NCBI RefSeq assembly: GCF_010183535.1
Contig: NC_071329.1
Coordinates: 7,130,001-7,194,000, forward strand
Direction of reading: 5' to 3'
Length of the DNA: 64,000 nt
From: Caenorhabditis remanei
Lineage: Eukaryota; Nematoda; Chromadorea; Rhabditida; Rhabditidae
Positions 12,001-25,700 of this stretch are shown here, piece after piece. Position numbers and translations under genes: made by a program. The notes under the pieces were generated by a model. The model searched no databases. It was not told where the DNA came from and saw only the letters and a program-made list of their open reading frames with translations. Numbering within the stretch: position 1 is the stretch's first letter; every line of letters begins with the position of its first letter.

Positions 12001-14918
12001 CTAGTAAACTGCCTTTCCGGTTACAGCTATTATCTCATTTTTTAGAGGGTTATACCTATTTTGAATCTTTGTCAAGCCGAAAACTATTCATTTATGTTTT
12101 ATTCATTAGGCCGGTCATCAGTTAAACTCAATCCCAACCAATTAATGTGGACTGTTTTTTACTGAAATATAAAATTTGTGCTTGAGATTAACTATCGATT
12201 ATGGATCTACCCACGAAGAAAATTTGCCTACCCACGAACGCAAAATAATGCATTTTTATGGCACAAAAATGCAAAAAATGCATTAAATTGCATTCGTGAA
12301 TAGAATTAAATTGCATTAAATGGTACAAGTTTTCTTCGTGGGTAGATCCATTAATTATTATTCAATTATGTCCCTTTTTTTTATTCAGAAAAGAGTAAAT
12401 ATAAATAAAAGTAAAATAACGTGGAGAATACAATTTGAAACTAGGAATATTAAAAGCTCAATTAATTACCATATCATGCATGTAAATGTATGTTAGAAAA
12501 CAAACTCAGTGATTCTTTTTTTACTTCCGAAATCTTCAAATTTACAGAAAAAATAATCACACGAAACTCTGGAAACAGTTCGGAACAAAGTCATCATTTT
12601 AGAAATGTATCTTGTATGGTTAAGCGTATCAATTCAAATAATGAGTTTTGTCATCCAGAAACATTTAAAAAATTTATTCAAGTCATCGAGTCAGATTACA
12701 AACCGATTGAACTCAGATAGTTGGCTTTTGCTCTGTTACAAAAATTTGTAAACCAGGTCACGTGGTGTAATACTGAGTCAAAATTGTGAACTCGAGACTG
12801 ATTATGATAGAGAGAGGTTAAAGTATTTTGAACTGGATCATTCAGAGATCAATTCCAACTCCAAACAGTTCAAAACTTCTTGGGTTTTACGGTGGACGGG
12901 TACGTATCATTGAGAAATTTTACTTCCTGTTGGACAAGTAGGAAGTGGGAATCATGATCAACTTAAGTGTAGAGAAAGTTCATGCATAGCTCACTAGTTA
13001 CTGTGTATCATATGACACCTTGGAATTATCACCATCGCTATAGTTACAGTAAGTCATAAAGGTCTTATGACTAGGTGTGAATTTCAACAAGTCAGCTATC
13101 ATTCATGCATTCTCTCTTTCCGAATACCGTATCTATTAAAACCTAGGGTTTGAAGAGGAAACACAATTTTTATTATCATCACTAAATAGATATCTTTACT
13201 GATTTTTTGAACTTCAGGATACGGTATCTGATGAGATATCACTCAATTGAACCTGAACTTATAAGGATGCAAAGATCTTTTTCGCCTTCTTTATTTGTCA
13301 TTCAGAGAAACTTTATAATTTTATCACATCTTATCACCCATCTTCTGTACGCAATGCTGCAACCAATGAAAATTCTGATCTTCAATGAAAAATGAAAGTT
13401 CGAAGTAACAGAACTGAAAAAGAGAGGGAGGAGAAGATGGATTGTGTCGCTCAGTCGGGTGCCCCCATTGTTTGATCATGATGACAAAAAAAGAAGAAAA
13501 GGGGAAAGTATCTCTCAGAATCACTCGATATGAGACCATCTACTGATAACAGGGGACGACGGTAACTATGCCTTGTATGCACAAAATAAATATGTGTGTG
13601 TGGGTTGTCTGATAGCACGGGAGGGCACATAAATCGTATAGTTATAGAGGTGTTAAGGGGCTTAAGGTAAGCGAGAAGGGCATAGTTTAGAATTTGGAAA
13701 TGTTGATTGTTGAGAGCAGAGAGCAATTGCGTAGCCGGATTGAGCTAATCTTGTGACACGGGTTCTGTCGTCGAAAAGTTCATTGCAGTAATTAAAACTA
13801 CATGTCTGACTGCTCAAAGATCACTATTATTTTACCTTATTGCACGAGCACAATCTTACTACAATAGCTCACGTTTCATCTTTGGAGCCTACATGATTTT
13901 TTAAAACTCCGGGAAGACACAAACTGATAAGAAATTGGTATATCTGTAATGTGAGATGGAATCGCCCACGTGTTTTCTTACAAAGTTAACTATATCTTTG
14001 TCTTTGTTTTGAAAACTTATGAAGATCATATCTCAAGGAATTCGATTTAGTTTAACTGCTATTCACTACAAAATTCATGAAAACAAGTGTGTGCATTTAA
14101 TTTGAGGCTCTCTGTTATTCACCTACGACGTTTGCAGCTACTGAACAGTGGAGTTAGTGATCTACAAATAAATATTTTGTTTCAGAAAAAAACATTTATG
14201 AAACTCGAGAGGTTTTTGACGATTAAATCAAAATCAATGCGTTGAATTCCTTAAATATAGAAATGCATATGGAAATCATCTATTGAAATGGAAACGATCA
14301 CAAATTTAACGCAGTAAAACTCCGTCCAAGTCTTCAACCATCTTTCTGTGTATGCATGTAACATACTGCTTAACAAATCAGAATACACCACTATCCTGTG
14401 CAACGGAATCCATATTTCACAACCGTAGTCTTCATTCCTATCGCTGGATTACTGTCAGGCTCCCACTATCATCATACCACGCCACGTTTCCGATTAACGA
14501 CCCACTTCTTTATATTTCAGATAAGTGATGCTATCAGTTTATGACTTCTCGAACTGTTCTGGAACCCAAATATATAATCTGCAATGGATTATCGTGCCAA
14601 TCTTCTAGGGAATATTATAGTTAGTCATCTCGACTTGACCAGTGACAGTGTTTTACTGATTAGAAGAAAAATGGAACTTTGAACCGAGAGACAAAAATAA
14701 ACTGAAAGAATATTGTAACTGAATAGCGAAAGGGACTAGAAATGTTCATTTTCATGAAAGACAATAAAAATAAATGTGAGATCAATTCGAGTTTTGATTG
14801 GGAAAACATGAGCAAATGTACTTCTGATTGAAAGTGAAATGAGTATACCCGAAAGGCCTTAAAAAATCAAACTAAATGGGAACTAACTAATCTAAACTAA
14901 GAAAGCTTGAGAATCATA
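9045..14918. other. 5.9 kb gene-free region
   Basis: No open frame with convincing splice sites, codon bias or domain was found on either strand. One inverted-repeat element at 12201-12351 is listed separately. The rest is AT-rich with scattered short ORFs under 110 codons that look random. The stretch next to 9045 should hold the upstream control region of the hydroxylase gene. Confidence 0.55.
12201..12351. repeat. Short terminal-inverted-repeat element
   Basis: ATGGATCTACCCACGAAGAAAA at 12201 is repeated inverted as TTTTCTTCGTGGGTAGATCCAT ending at 12351. A second inner pair (CACGAACGCAAAATAATGCA and TGCATTAAATTGCATTCGTG) lies between them. The 151-base unit has no coding capacity and looks like a small MITE. 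Confidence 0.75.
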
Positions 14919-17415
14919 TTATGACACAAAGATAATTGATTTATGAAGTCGCTTCTCTTCCTCTGCTCTCTGATGCTCAATCAGTTTATGAAAGTCGTGG
15001 AGCATTGCTGGTTTGAAATCAGCGAAATCTATGTACTCCATACAACACATGGTCTCCTCTCGTTCGCAGGATAATACCATTTGCATTTTTCTGAAAATAA
15101 GAGCTCTATTTGCTCTGGAAACAAGTTACAGTTTTTTTCTGTTTTCTGATTTTGTAATTTCTGAATGTTACAAAACCACATAATGATGTCACAAATGCTC
15201 AATTTGAAACTGTTATTTTTGTAGTGGAGCCTAGTCTCGTTGCAGAACATGCTTATTTCAAAGTGCAATGAATAGTTCAAGTTCCTGCAGGAGTGAACCC
15301 ATGATTTTTTTTGACTACGTTTCCTGTCTGACACAATTTATGTGCTCGTCTTGTTTTTTGTCACACACTACTGTGTTGATATTCGAAAGATCATTTCAGG
15401 TCAGCATCAGTTCTTTCAGAGATGCCACAAATTGTGCGACGAAGTTGCAAAAATGGGCGTAGCTTCAATTCTTACTTAAACAAGAACTTCACTTTGTTGT
15501 ATATTAGTTAGGAATCAGACCACTTTGAATTTTCCAAGATTCTGTCATTTATCATTTTCCAATTTGTGTATCCGGTATATTCAGAATCCTTACGTGAAGT
15601 CTTCCAACTGCGTTAGGTAGAAGACAACTATTGTGACAATGCAGATGTACTCACAAATTGCCGGTAACCATTCCGCTGCAAAAATAACAATTATCTTGTT
15701 TTTCTTATTCTTGAACTCATTGATCATGTTTCCCCCACTGCCGGAGTAACAAATTGATATGCATACATCACATGTCCGCCTTCTCTCCACCTCTTTCGAC
15801 CATTTTATCAGGTCGTCACGTCACTTCTACAACTCTCTCTCCCTTCCTTCTCCATTCAGTACTAAAATTCCAAAGTTCAACAATGATAGGTTGAATGAGG
15901 AGTGATAGTAGAAATTTGAAGGGAGAAGAGAGTGAGAAGCGCGTGGTGAAACATAAGTTGAGTAGTTCATAAACTCACCATGATATAAACACGGTTTGGA
16001 GAAGAGAAATGATATGTAATCTTTGCAAACCACTGGCAGGCAGAAGGCGAATAGAGCAATACAAAATGCACGTTCCAACACGCGACTATTCTGAAACTTG
16101 ATAGGGATTGGGGATCTTTGATCGGCGGGAAAAGTGACTTTTTGGACTGCGAAACAGTTTTTGTCATCACTTGAGTTCAAGAACTAAATTAACAGAATGA
16201 GCAAATTGAGTAGTGAAAGTGAATGCATACCGGGGTGACAGGGAGAATATTTGAGAACATGAGGAGTTTCAAAACGTTAAACTTGCCTTTCTATTAATAT
16301 CGTAAGATTCTAGATAGGTGTACGTTATAGCACAGACGAAGAAAGATGCCCCGAAGAGTGGAAGTGAGTAGTAGACAAGGAAGCTTACTGAAAACAGATT
16401 GATTACTTTAAAGAGTTATTTAAAAAAAGATATAAGCACAAAAGTTGTTCTTTAATTTTGTGAACTAACACTTGGCTGAAAGAGTCAACGCTCCAAAAAA
16501 ATCGGTATGATCTGGTTCAGTGCTCTTAGTCAGTAGATAATAGTAAATCACTTCATGTTTTTCGAAGCAATAACGGATAAACTTGTCACTCACAATCATT
16601 CATATCTACACTGGAATGCAGACACGTCACAAACATTCCAAACACGGAAACCATCAAATCAGTGACAGTACACACACGCCCAATACATCGGATTTGTACA
16701 TGTTTCGACGGATTCTGAAGCATCACATCGGACGTGCGAATCAGAACGATGACCATCTGAAAGTGTGTGTTCTTTGATGGAGTTTTGTGAACTTTTTGGT
16801 TTTGGTTATTGGTTTTTATAAGAGTTTGTCATGCTCCTCGTGATAGAGTAACTCTGCAACAACTCGGTTGGCATTTACTGAAAACGTGCAAATGGAAAGA
16901 GAAGAAGAACGACTCACTCGTAACAGGACAGTTATCAAAACGGCAGTTCTCATTGATGCCTGAGCCGGCGCAGAAAATGTCATTCTACGGAGAATCGAGG
17001 GAAGATTTGTTCCGTTTGGGTATGGAAACACGTAACAGTGATTGACATAAACAGTTCCAAAAGAGTGACGAATATGATTACGAGCCAGGAATTTATGGAA
17101 TGGATGAAATGGATTCATGGCGTCAATCACCTGAAAATGAGCAAAGTAAGGTAGAAAACTTACAAAGCCGCAGACAAAACTCACCTCATCATAACTAATC
17201 GTCGTTTTATTCGTATAATCTGATCTGTAACTATGGACCAGCTCACTGAAATTGTCCGGTGAAACGACGAATTCCTTGGAGAAAAAGTAGAGACTAACTC
17301 CCACAAAAATCATGGAACTGATAAAGAAATAAATATAAATTGTGGAGATTCGATGTGTCGCATGTGCCCATTCCCATGAATCTTGTGGATGCATTTTTTC
17401 ACACCTTCGTGTCAT
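14919..17415 (-). CDS. Frag1/DRAM/Sfk1-family multi-pass membrane protein
   Basis: Eight exons on the minus strand (17185-17415, 16918-17130, 16610-16756, 16472-16524, 16287-16383, 15979-16183, 15594-15675 and 14919-15090) total exactly 1200 bases and give 399 residues. The N-terminus is cytosolic-looking, followed by a membrane helix (STIYIYFFISSMIFVGVSLY), a luminal loop with Asn glycosylation sites, and further helices. One of these reads YYSLPLFGASFFVCAITYTY. The last, AEWLPAICEYICIVTIVVFY followed by LTQLEDF, has the E/QW start and DF end typical of PGAP2/DRAM-type proteins. Members of this family act in GPI-anchor remodelling or in lysosomal membranes, and which applies cannot be told. 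The fifth intron begins with GC instead of GT (AAAG/GCAAGT at 16286-16287). The C-terminal tail is charged. The start could also be the Met six codons further in. Confidence 0.75.
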
Positions 17416-20400
17416 GATTCACTGAAAAATTGTAATTTGATTGGAGAGTGCAGCAACAGGAAACGAGCTAATTTCCAAGATAAAAACAAAATTGGACATT
17501 TGAAGACATAAGTTTGCAAAAAGAGAAGATATTATTGGTACTTGAATACTCATAGAAACGAAACAAACGCAAGGTCTATAATCTGAATTTGAATCATTTT
17601 GGCATGCCCAAAGTTCTTAAATCAAAATGAGTTAGACTAGATCAACCTAGTCTGAAACTATATTCAGGTTACATGGGTGGGGTAAACTACGAATAGATTT
17701 CTGTAAAATATTTCAACCAACCGAACAAAACTTAAAGAGCACTCATATAGTCAAAAAGATTGCAGATCCTGAAAAATCTTCAGATTATAAATGACAAAAA
17801 GGTGTTTGGTGTCCTTGAAAAGTCAAAATGATTAATGATAAAAGCGGTAAGATCTAGATGACAATGAAACTGGATGCCAGGAGGGAAAGTTGTTAATTAT
17901 GAATATGGCAGAAAGTTAGGAATTAGAGATCAGAGAAATCAAATGTAGAGATGTTATTAGCAACATGTGAAAAACAAGAAAAAAAAGAAAGAGTTTGAAA
18001 TAAGAAAACTAGGATTTCTGAATTGAGAGATATCTATTTTCTTCACTATTATAGTCAGTGTGTCCTATAAAGAAGTACTAATTAGTGTGGACAAAAACTG
18101 GTAGACATTGTCACAAATTAGTTTAACAAGATAAATGTGGTGGAGGTGGTCAAAATACCAGACGGTTTCGTCTCTAGTCTAGTCAGAGGTATTCTTCTCT
18201 GACAGTTGGTTTTTTTCTTTTTTCGATAAGTGGCTAGATCCGAGACGAGACTATACTCTTTTTTTGGTGTATCTTTGAAGATATTTCTATTGAGAAACTT
18301 GAAGAGTGAGCGGGAAAAAAACAGAGGATCAGACATAAGACAGATGGAGAAGGGACTGGTGCTGGAGGTGTTCATTCATAGAATCTAAGCATATGGGGCC
18401 TATGGGGAACACATGTGGTTTAAGGAAAGAGAGGTCATTTGCCAAACTGATAAGTGCTAAGAAAACAGAAAGAAGGTATATTGATTGGATAGAAATCTGG
18501 AATTATAGGAAAACTGAAACTCAGGAACAATAAAAATAAAATAGGAGAAACATGTTTCAATCGGTATCATAAAAATACTATTCAAAGATTAAAAATCTAC
18601 TCATTTTTAAAGAATTTTATCCTATACGACTAACGGAAATAATACTAATGAATGCTAATAATTCCATTCAACTTCTCTTTTTCTCAAGTGGTTTGATCTT
18701 CTCGAAAGAAGACAAAAAAGGGAAAAGTGCGCGTGTATTTCATAGAAGAATTAGTGTAGTGGAAAACGGAAAGAGACAAGCTTATCATATAAAAAAGTGA
18801 GTTTCATTTTGTTTTATTTCATGGAGGTACAAGACAATACAAAAAAAGTGGGGGAGAAAAAAGAACCGGCTTAATTTAAAATAAAAAGAATAGAGAGTGT
18901 GGGAGAGGAGACTAGAAAAGATAAAAATAACGAGGGGATATAACGGAGGGCTTGCACTTTTAAAAGAGTATAGGAATGTACCCAAAAAGTGGAAAATTAG
19001 GAAGGAAGACAGGGGATTAGAGGCATAATGTGTGAAATAGCTATAAGACACACTGTTACTGAAATAAACTGAATTCCACAAGCGAATTTGAGAATTTCTA
19101 CGTGAAGTTTCAAAATTTGGCAAATCTAGTCTGATTCTGCTAGAATTGGACAATGGTTTCTTATCTGCTGTCACGAACTAGAAAGGACTAACACCCTGGC
19201 AGTCTCAGACTGACGTTCACTGTTCCTGACATTTCGACTAACCTTTTTCTGCGCGAGAAGTCAATTTTTCACATTTTGCATTCCGAAATAATGATCATTT
19301 CAACTCATGTACTTTGCCTGAATCCGAAATTCATACGCAATTCATATACTTGCTGAGATCATTTGAACAAAAAGCTTCCTCATTCTTTAAACAGTTCTCG
19401 CCCGCCGAGAAGACAAAAAGTGACATGAATCCGATCTTTTGATTTCATTTATGAATCTCGTTAGAAATTCCGAAAAATCATGTCAAAACACGAAAATACC
19501 GAAATTTGTGAATAAAAATCTAATAAATAATAAAAACTAACAAAACAAGCCACTTCTGCCAAATATCGCAAGAAAACCAAACGATTGCCTAATGTAAAAA
19601 CATAGATATCGAATATAGATAAGCAGGAGGAGAAAGCGTTAAAAAGAATGGTGAGAAGATGATACTAGATTCTGGATAATGTGGCATATGTGTTAGATAC
19701 TTTAGAATTGGAAAAACTCGGAAAAAAATTCGGATTTTTCGAGACGACAGGAAAAGAAGAAGTGGGAAAAACTATGCCTATCAAATAGAGCGGATATAAA
19801 CAAAACTGTTTTTTGTTGTTAAATTCATGAAACTATAGACCGTGCCAACAGTCAATTATTGTTACTTGTTACAGTTAAATATCTTGACCACCGTGGTCTC
19901 TACCTCGAGAACAGCAAGGAGATATCATCACTGTAACAAGATTGGTAATAAAAATATAAGCGTCAAAAGCGGCTGGATTACCAGTGGGAAATAGACATTG
20001 GCATCGAGATGATCCTCGAGGCGATGATGATAAATGTTAAGTTAGCAGGAGGAGAAGAAGAAGACCAGTCTGTTTGCCATTATTGATGGCATAGAATCCA
20101 GAAGACAAATAACAAATAAAGATACGTAATCGGGTAGAAAAGAGATATTTTGTCTGAATCAGAAGACGACCTTGCCAGAAGCTTTTGGCAGGGAGGAGAA
20201 GGTACGAAATTTTCATTGCGCAATCGCGATATAGCTTGATGATCTAACCAATGGACAGGTTGGACAACACGTACATACATCAAAACACAGGAGGCGGAGG
20301 TGATAAAGATGGATCTAGTTTGGTTAACAATTTGTAAAGTTGGCAGGTAGGTTTGCTGGCACTGTTAATACATAAAGATTGTGGTGAGAGAAGAAGCTGG

Positions 20401-20673
20401 ACAGGTGTATGAAGTGAGGTTGAACGAGGATGGCTTGAAGATTCGGAGATAAACGTGAGTGAAGAACACGGTTCAAAATGAGTGTCTGACTGGAAATTCA
20501 AAAAGAAAATTATTGATTTCTCGACTTGACCAATTCAAGGAAACAATTTAAATATAGAGTTTGGTTCAAACCGCATGAAAAACTCTTACAAAGCGTTTTA
20601 GGTTCTGAAAAGGAAGGAAAAAACTGGGGTCAAGAAAATAGTACTATTCAAAACTCGTTAAGTTGAAACTGTG

Positions 20674-20727
20674 ACAAACTAGTACTCTTATTGACCGTAT
20701 ACAAACTAGTACACTTATTGACCGTAT
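20674..20727. repeat. 27-base direct tandem duplication
   Basis: ACAAACTAGTACTCTTATTGACCGTAT-type units occur twice back to back, with one mismatch (ACTC versus ACAC). They lie in non-coding DNA. Confidence 0.85.
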
Positions 20728-22042
20728 TCATGTGAGGTTTCTTTTCTTTTATAACAGGGAACCTCCTACGATCCTGAAAACCATATCTCTTGAGGAACAA
20801 CTTTGGAAAATCTTATCATCGGTTCTGAAAGACTCAGTTCTGAAATATCATGGTTTCAGGCGTTGTAATTTGGTCTTTATTACTCAGCTCGGCTGATGAC
20901 AGATGATTGATCTACATATTCAAAAAACAATGAAATATCAAAATTGAAAAATTCCAGAAGATCTTTTCCAGGGAGATGTTTACACTACATACTAGCACCC
21001 ACTAAATTAAGCCCCGACGAATGGTGTTTTTTGGCATGAAACACCCCATTTGCATCTCTTCCTTCTCGTTGCTTATCCTTTCCATCATCTGCCATTCTTC
21101 CCTTCAATCTAGAAACACACTGTTTCTTTTTCTCTCTAAATCTGGTCACTTCTTTTCTCTCCTCCAAACAGACATCATCGCCTTTCTCCCTTTTTTCGCC
21201 TATAAAAATACGTGAAGATCGCGAGTGTTCAAATGTTACGATGGACACAAAAAAAGCAGGAAGAAGCCAGTGGAGATAAAAAGAGACCAAACACTGATTG
21301 TAGGTCGATCCTGGATTGAAGAAGGATATGAATTTGAGTTTTTTGGTGATAAAATGGATTGCGTAATCAGGAAAGGAATGGATGTTGGTGATCAAGATGT
21401 CTTTGGGAGGATACATAGATCTGTGATGCCATTCTGATTCTTGATAACTGAATTAGGGTTACTGAACTCATTTGAAAGGTATAAAGAGAAAATCCGAGTT
21501 CTAAAGGATTGTGGAATAGCCAGAATACATGTAATAAGCTACTCTGCCAGATTCAGAACGAGAAAAATTAAAACTTTCTGATTAAAATTTACACATCGAT
21601 GTGTTCCCAACTCGATATACTCCAAACCTTCTAATCAGAAATGCAAAATAACGAAAAAACTGAAATCCAAATGAAACCAACTGGAAAAGTCTTGAATATC
21701 AATGTCAAGCGTCTTCCCATTATCTCTGCTGTCACTATCAGATAACGCTAAAAAAGTGGACAATCGGTCACACAGAAGCGGGGCGCTCACGCAACAAATA
21801 TGGTGTTACGCAAGTGGCGACGACGCAACAGAAGAGGAACCAGTCTTGTGTGGATTAAAGTCAAAACACACAGACAGATATTGAATGGGAAAGGAATGAA
21901 GGAAATAAAGATACATTTGATCAGAGACAATGAAAATTGGGAATGTTTGAAGCTTTCCAAGATAAAATTCAACGAGAATGGAGTGGAAAACTGTACGAAA
22001 TGGATTCACCGAAAATGTAGAACTTTTACTCGGCAAACCACA

Positions 22043-22431
22043 GCCACTTTCTGCAGCATCTCTACCGACAGTATTCAATGCATCTTCAGAAAGTTTCTTA
22101 AACTCCCGCAACAAGTCGGCAGAAGGTCCTCGGACAGTTGAGAGTGACAATGTGATGCAAAAAGTTGAGGGTCGCAAGAATTAATTTTCGTGTAACTCTA
22201 ATAGGGAACTGCTCCAACTCTCTGCCCACAGTTCTCAGTGTTGTCGACATTCTGAAGTAACGGAGGTTTAGAGAACATTTCATCAAATTCTTGCGACCTT
22301 CAACTTCCTGCAGCACTTGGTCATTTACCCTCAACTCTATGAGGAGCTTCTGCCGACTTTTTGCGGAAGCTTTAAAAACTTTTTGTGAATGCTTTGCCTA
22401 CTTTCGTCAGAGATGCTGCAAAAAGTTGCCG
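22043..22431. mobile_element. Palindromic repeat element, about 390 bases
   Basis: Two arms of about 145 bases are imperfect inverted copies. Matching words include CTGCAGCATCTCT near 22051 with its complement near 22409, TCGGCAGAAGG near 22119 with its complement near 22350, and GGTCGCAAGAATT at about 22170 with AATTCTTGCGACC near 22290. About 100 bases separate the arms. No target duplication or coding capacity was identified. It lies about 370 bases upstream of the ABC transporter gene. Confidence 0.7.
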
Positions 22432-22795
22432 CCATTTATCGAGACCCATAACAGATTCTTCATATTCGCTTCTCTCAACTGAAAGTTGCAAAAACGAAAC
22501 CCTTTTCGGTCGATGAATGCATGGCAAACTTTTTTCTCAATAACTCAATTTTCAGATAACGAACATTTCCATTTCAATGCATGAAAACTCGTGTGATCAT
22601 GGGTCGAAAAGTCGAAAAAAAGTAATTGATTATCACAAAAAACCACATCAGTGTGCCTGCTTGCGGGAACAAAAAAACTCCGTCCTCTTCATTCTCTGTC
22701 ACTTCGCTTTCCACTGTGCCTCTTATCGCTTTTATTGTTCCCATTTTAGTTTTTTGCATTTGGTTCCGAAAAGCAACTATTTTATTGAGGAAACG

Positions 22796-25700
22796 ATGCC
22801 TACTGAGTGGAAGGAAGATGAAGAAACAATCGCGTTGGCTGATGGAGTACAAACGAAGGATAAGGTGTTGCAGAAGAAGGTTTCGGTGAGTTGGTAGCTT
22901 TGTAAGTTGAGTTATTTTTTTTGAATTTTGTAATTTTCAGTTTGCGGAAACCAGTCCCGCATCTTCTATCAGAATTCATCCTGATGAAGAGCCGATAATA
23001 ATTCGCAAGCATTCAAAGTTGGGAAGAATTATTAACTTCTTGTTATGTAGGAGTGGATCAGCTAACAAAAAACAATCAAAACGTATCCCCAGTTTGTCTC
23101 AGCTGGTATGTACAAGTTCTTATTTCAATTATTTCATTTCCTGAATAATACAGTTCCAACACGCCGGCCCAAAGGAATCAACTCTATTATACTCTGCCAT
23201 TTTCCTCGCCATCTTATCAGGAATTCTTCAGTTGGCAGTTGGAGTTCTCACGTAAGATAATTTCAGGTTCCTCAACTAATTATCAAGTTTAGTGGTCGCT
23301 TGACGAGCACATTCCAAAGTTACAATGCAACAAGTCCCGAGTTTTATAAAGAAGGAATGATGAATGTCGGGTGGCTTTTAACAGTTGGAGTTACTCTTTT
23401 TGGTGTGAACTTCTTTCAGGTAATCATGTTTAAAAATGGCTATTAAAAGTTGGTATTACAGTCCCGGTTATTCCAATATTTTGCCATTAAAATAGTCTCT
23501 AAAATGAAAGAAAGATTCATTGAATCTCTTCTTCACAAGAAGGCAAAATGGCTCGACAAGAAGTCTTCTGGATCGATGACAACAATACTTAATCAGTAGG
23601 TCAAGGTGGTTTGTGTCGAATTCAATGATTGTTTCAGAAACATGAATTTGATTTACCAAGGAATCGGAGATAAACTGGGTGCTTTAATTCGTGCTCTCAC
23701 AATCTATGGGATCGGAATGGCTTTTTCCTTTCTGTATGAATGGAGATTGGCTGTCGTAATGGTGTTTACGGGACCAATTATCTATTTCTGCATGATAATC
23801 ATGAACAAAGTTTGTCCTACAATAATTAAAAATTATTTCCTCATTCAAATCTTTTTTTTAGAAAATAGCTTCATATATAAAGAAAGAGCAGAATGTTGTC
23901 GGGATAGCAGGATGTATTGCAGGAGAGTCGATTATGGGAGTGAGAACTGTTCAAGCTTTCAATGGACAGGAAGAAATGGTTCATAAGTATGATTTTGCTT
24001 TAACGGAACAAAAATGATACATGAGATTTCAGATATACCGAGAAACTGGAAATTGGAAAACTTTACGCTATAAGTAGAGTATGGTCCAGTTCGTTGATTG
24101 GAGCTTTTATTCTTATCTTCATCAGTGCCTATTTCGGCGGAGGAGTCTTTTTCGGAGGATATCTTGTCAAATGGGGATACATTAATGACTTTGGAGATGT
24201 CTATATTGTTGTGTTCACAATGATGTTTGGAGCACACAATCTCAGTGCCATCTCACCTCAAATCGGTGCTCTGACAGAAGCCAGAGTTTCAACTGCTGCA
24301 GTCGACAAAGTTACTGATAAAGCAAGTTGATGGTTTCTGTGTTAGAGCTGATAAAATTGCATCTTTTCAGAAGAAAAATGTTCTCTCTGGAGATCAAATA
24401 ATTCTGAACGTCGTGGGAAAAGTTGTGTTCGAAAATGTTCATTTCCGGTATAAAACTAGAAAGAACATAAATGTTTTGAATGGTTTAAATCTGACAGTCG
24501 AACCTGGAAAATGTGTTGCACTTGTTGGACATTCCGGATGTGGAAAGACGACGACTCTTGGATTGTTGACAAGACTCTACGAGCAAAATGAAGGAGAAAT
24601 CATGATTGATGGTAGAGACGTTCGAGAACTGAATGTTGAATGGTTGAGAAATATTGTGGGAATTGTACAACAAGAGCCGGTGTTATTCAATGATACTATT
24701 CATAACAACTTGTTGATTGGTAATCCAGCAGCAACTAGAATTGACATGATTCAAGTTGCAAAGATGGCGAATGCACATGATTTTATTCTCGAGACACCAA
24801 ACGGGTATGATACAGTAATCGGTGATGGAGGAGTTCAACTATCGGGAGGACAGAAGCAACGAATTGCCATTGCCAGAGCATTAATTCGTGATCCAAAGAT
24901 ACTTCTCTTGGACGAAGCAACTTCTGCATTGGATGCTGAAAGTGAAAGTATTGTACAATCTGCACTGAACAATGCGGCCAAAGGAAGAACTACTATCATG
25001 ATTGCTCACAGACTCTCGACTATTCGTCAAGCTGATAAAATTGTTTTCTTTGAAGGCGGAGTGGTTGTAGAAAGTGGAACTCATGATGGCCTAGTAACTG
25101 CTGGTGGAAGATATGCGAGAATGGTTGAAGCTCAACATTTCAGAGACACCGATGAAATGATCCGTGAGAGAGATGATGATGTGGAAGTTTTGTCAGAAGA
25201 TATGCGGACTAAAAATTGGTAAGCTTAGAAGTTGCGTTATAAATGATAAAAGAATGGTTCAGTCATGATTTCCACCAGAGCCAATCAAGAAAATCTAGCT
25301 TTGGCAAATCATATGAATCTTTGCCAAGCGTGGATCAGAAAATGAGCCATCTGTGCTTGGGAAACTCATTTTCTCTTAGTAATGACGGATTGAACAACCA
25401 AGATAGTGTTGAAGAAGACCTTGTGGATAAAAACGATCATGATTCCTATGGTTACATGGACATTTTGAAAAGTGCAAAAGACTATTACTGGCACTTATCG
25501 ATAGGAGTGGTTTTCGCGGTTATCAAAGGATCAGAGCATGCCATGTCGTCTATTCTGATGGGATCTATCTTTGAGGCATTTCTCAAGCCAAATGGTGAAG
25601 AAATGATCAGTGATCTTCTTTTTGTTTTTGAGTGTTACGTGGGTATCGGACTCTATGTTGCCTTATCTCTGTTCATTAGTGTAAGACCATTCTCTTATCA

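Larger units (their letters stand above)
17416..22795. other. 5.4 kb gene-free region between divergent genes
   Basis: It separates the minus-strand membrane-protein gene from the plus-strand ABC transporter gene, so it should hold both promoters. I see no supportable exon. It contains a 27-base tandem duplication at 20674-20727 and a palindromic element at 22043-22431 (both listed). The longer open frames, for example at 20985-21416 on the minus strand, lack domains and plausible splice context. Confidence 0.5.

Noticed and set aside
16561..16609. Coding-like MIVSDKFIRYCFEKHEV frame in the DRAM-like gene
   Set aside because: It cannot be entered in frame from the preceding exon. Treating it as an intron with donor AGT/GTAGAT and acceptor CTAAG/AGC gives an exact total frame.
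20985..21416. Minus-strand frame of 143 codons
   Set aside because: Composition is random-looking, there is no domain, and no splice sites suggest a gene.
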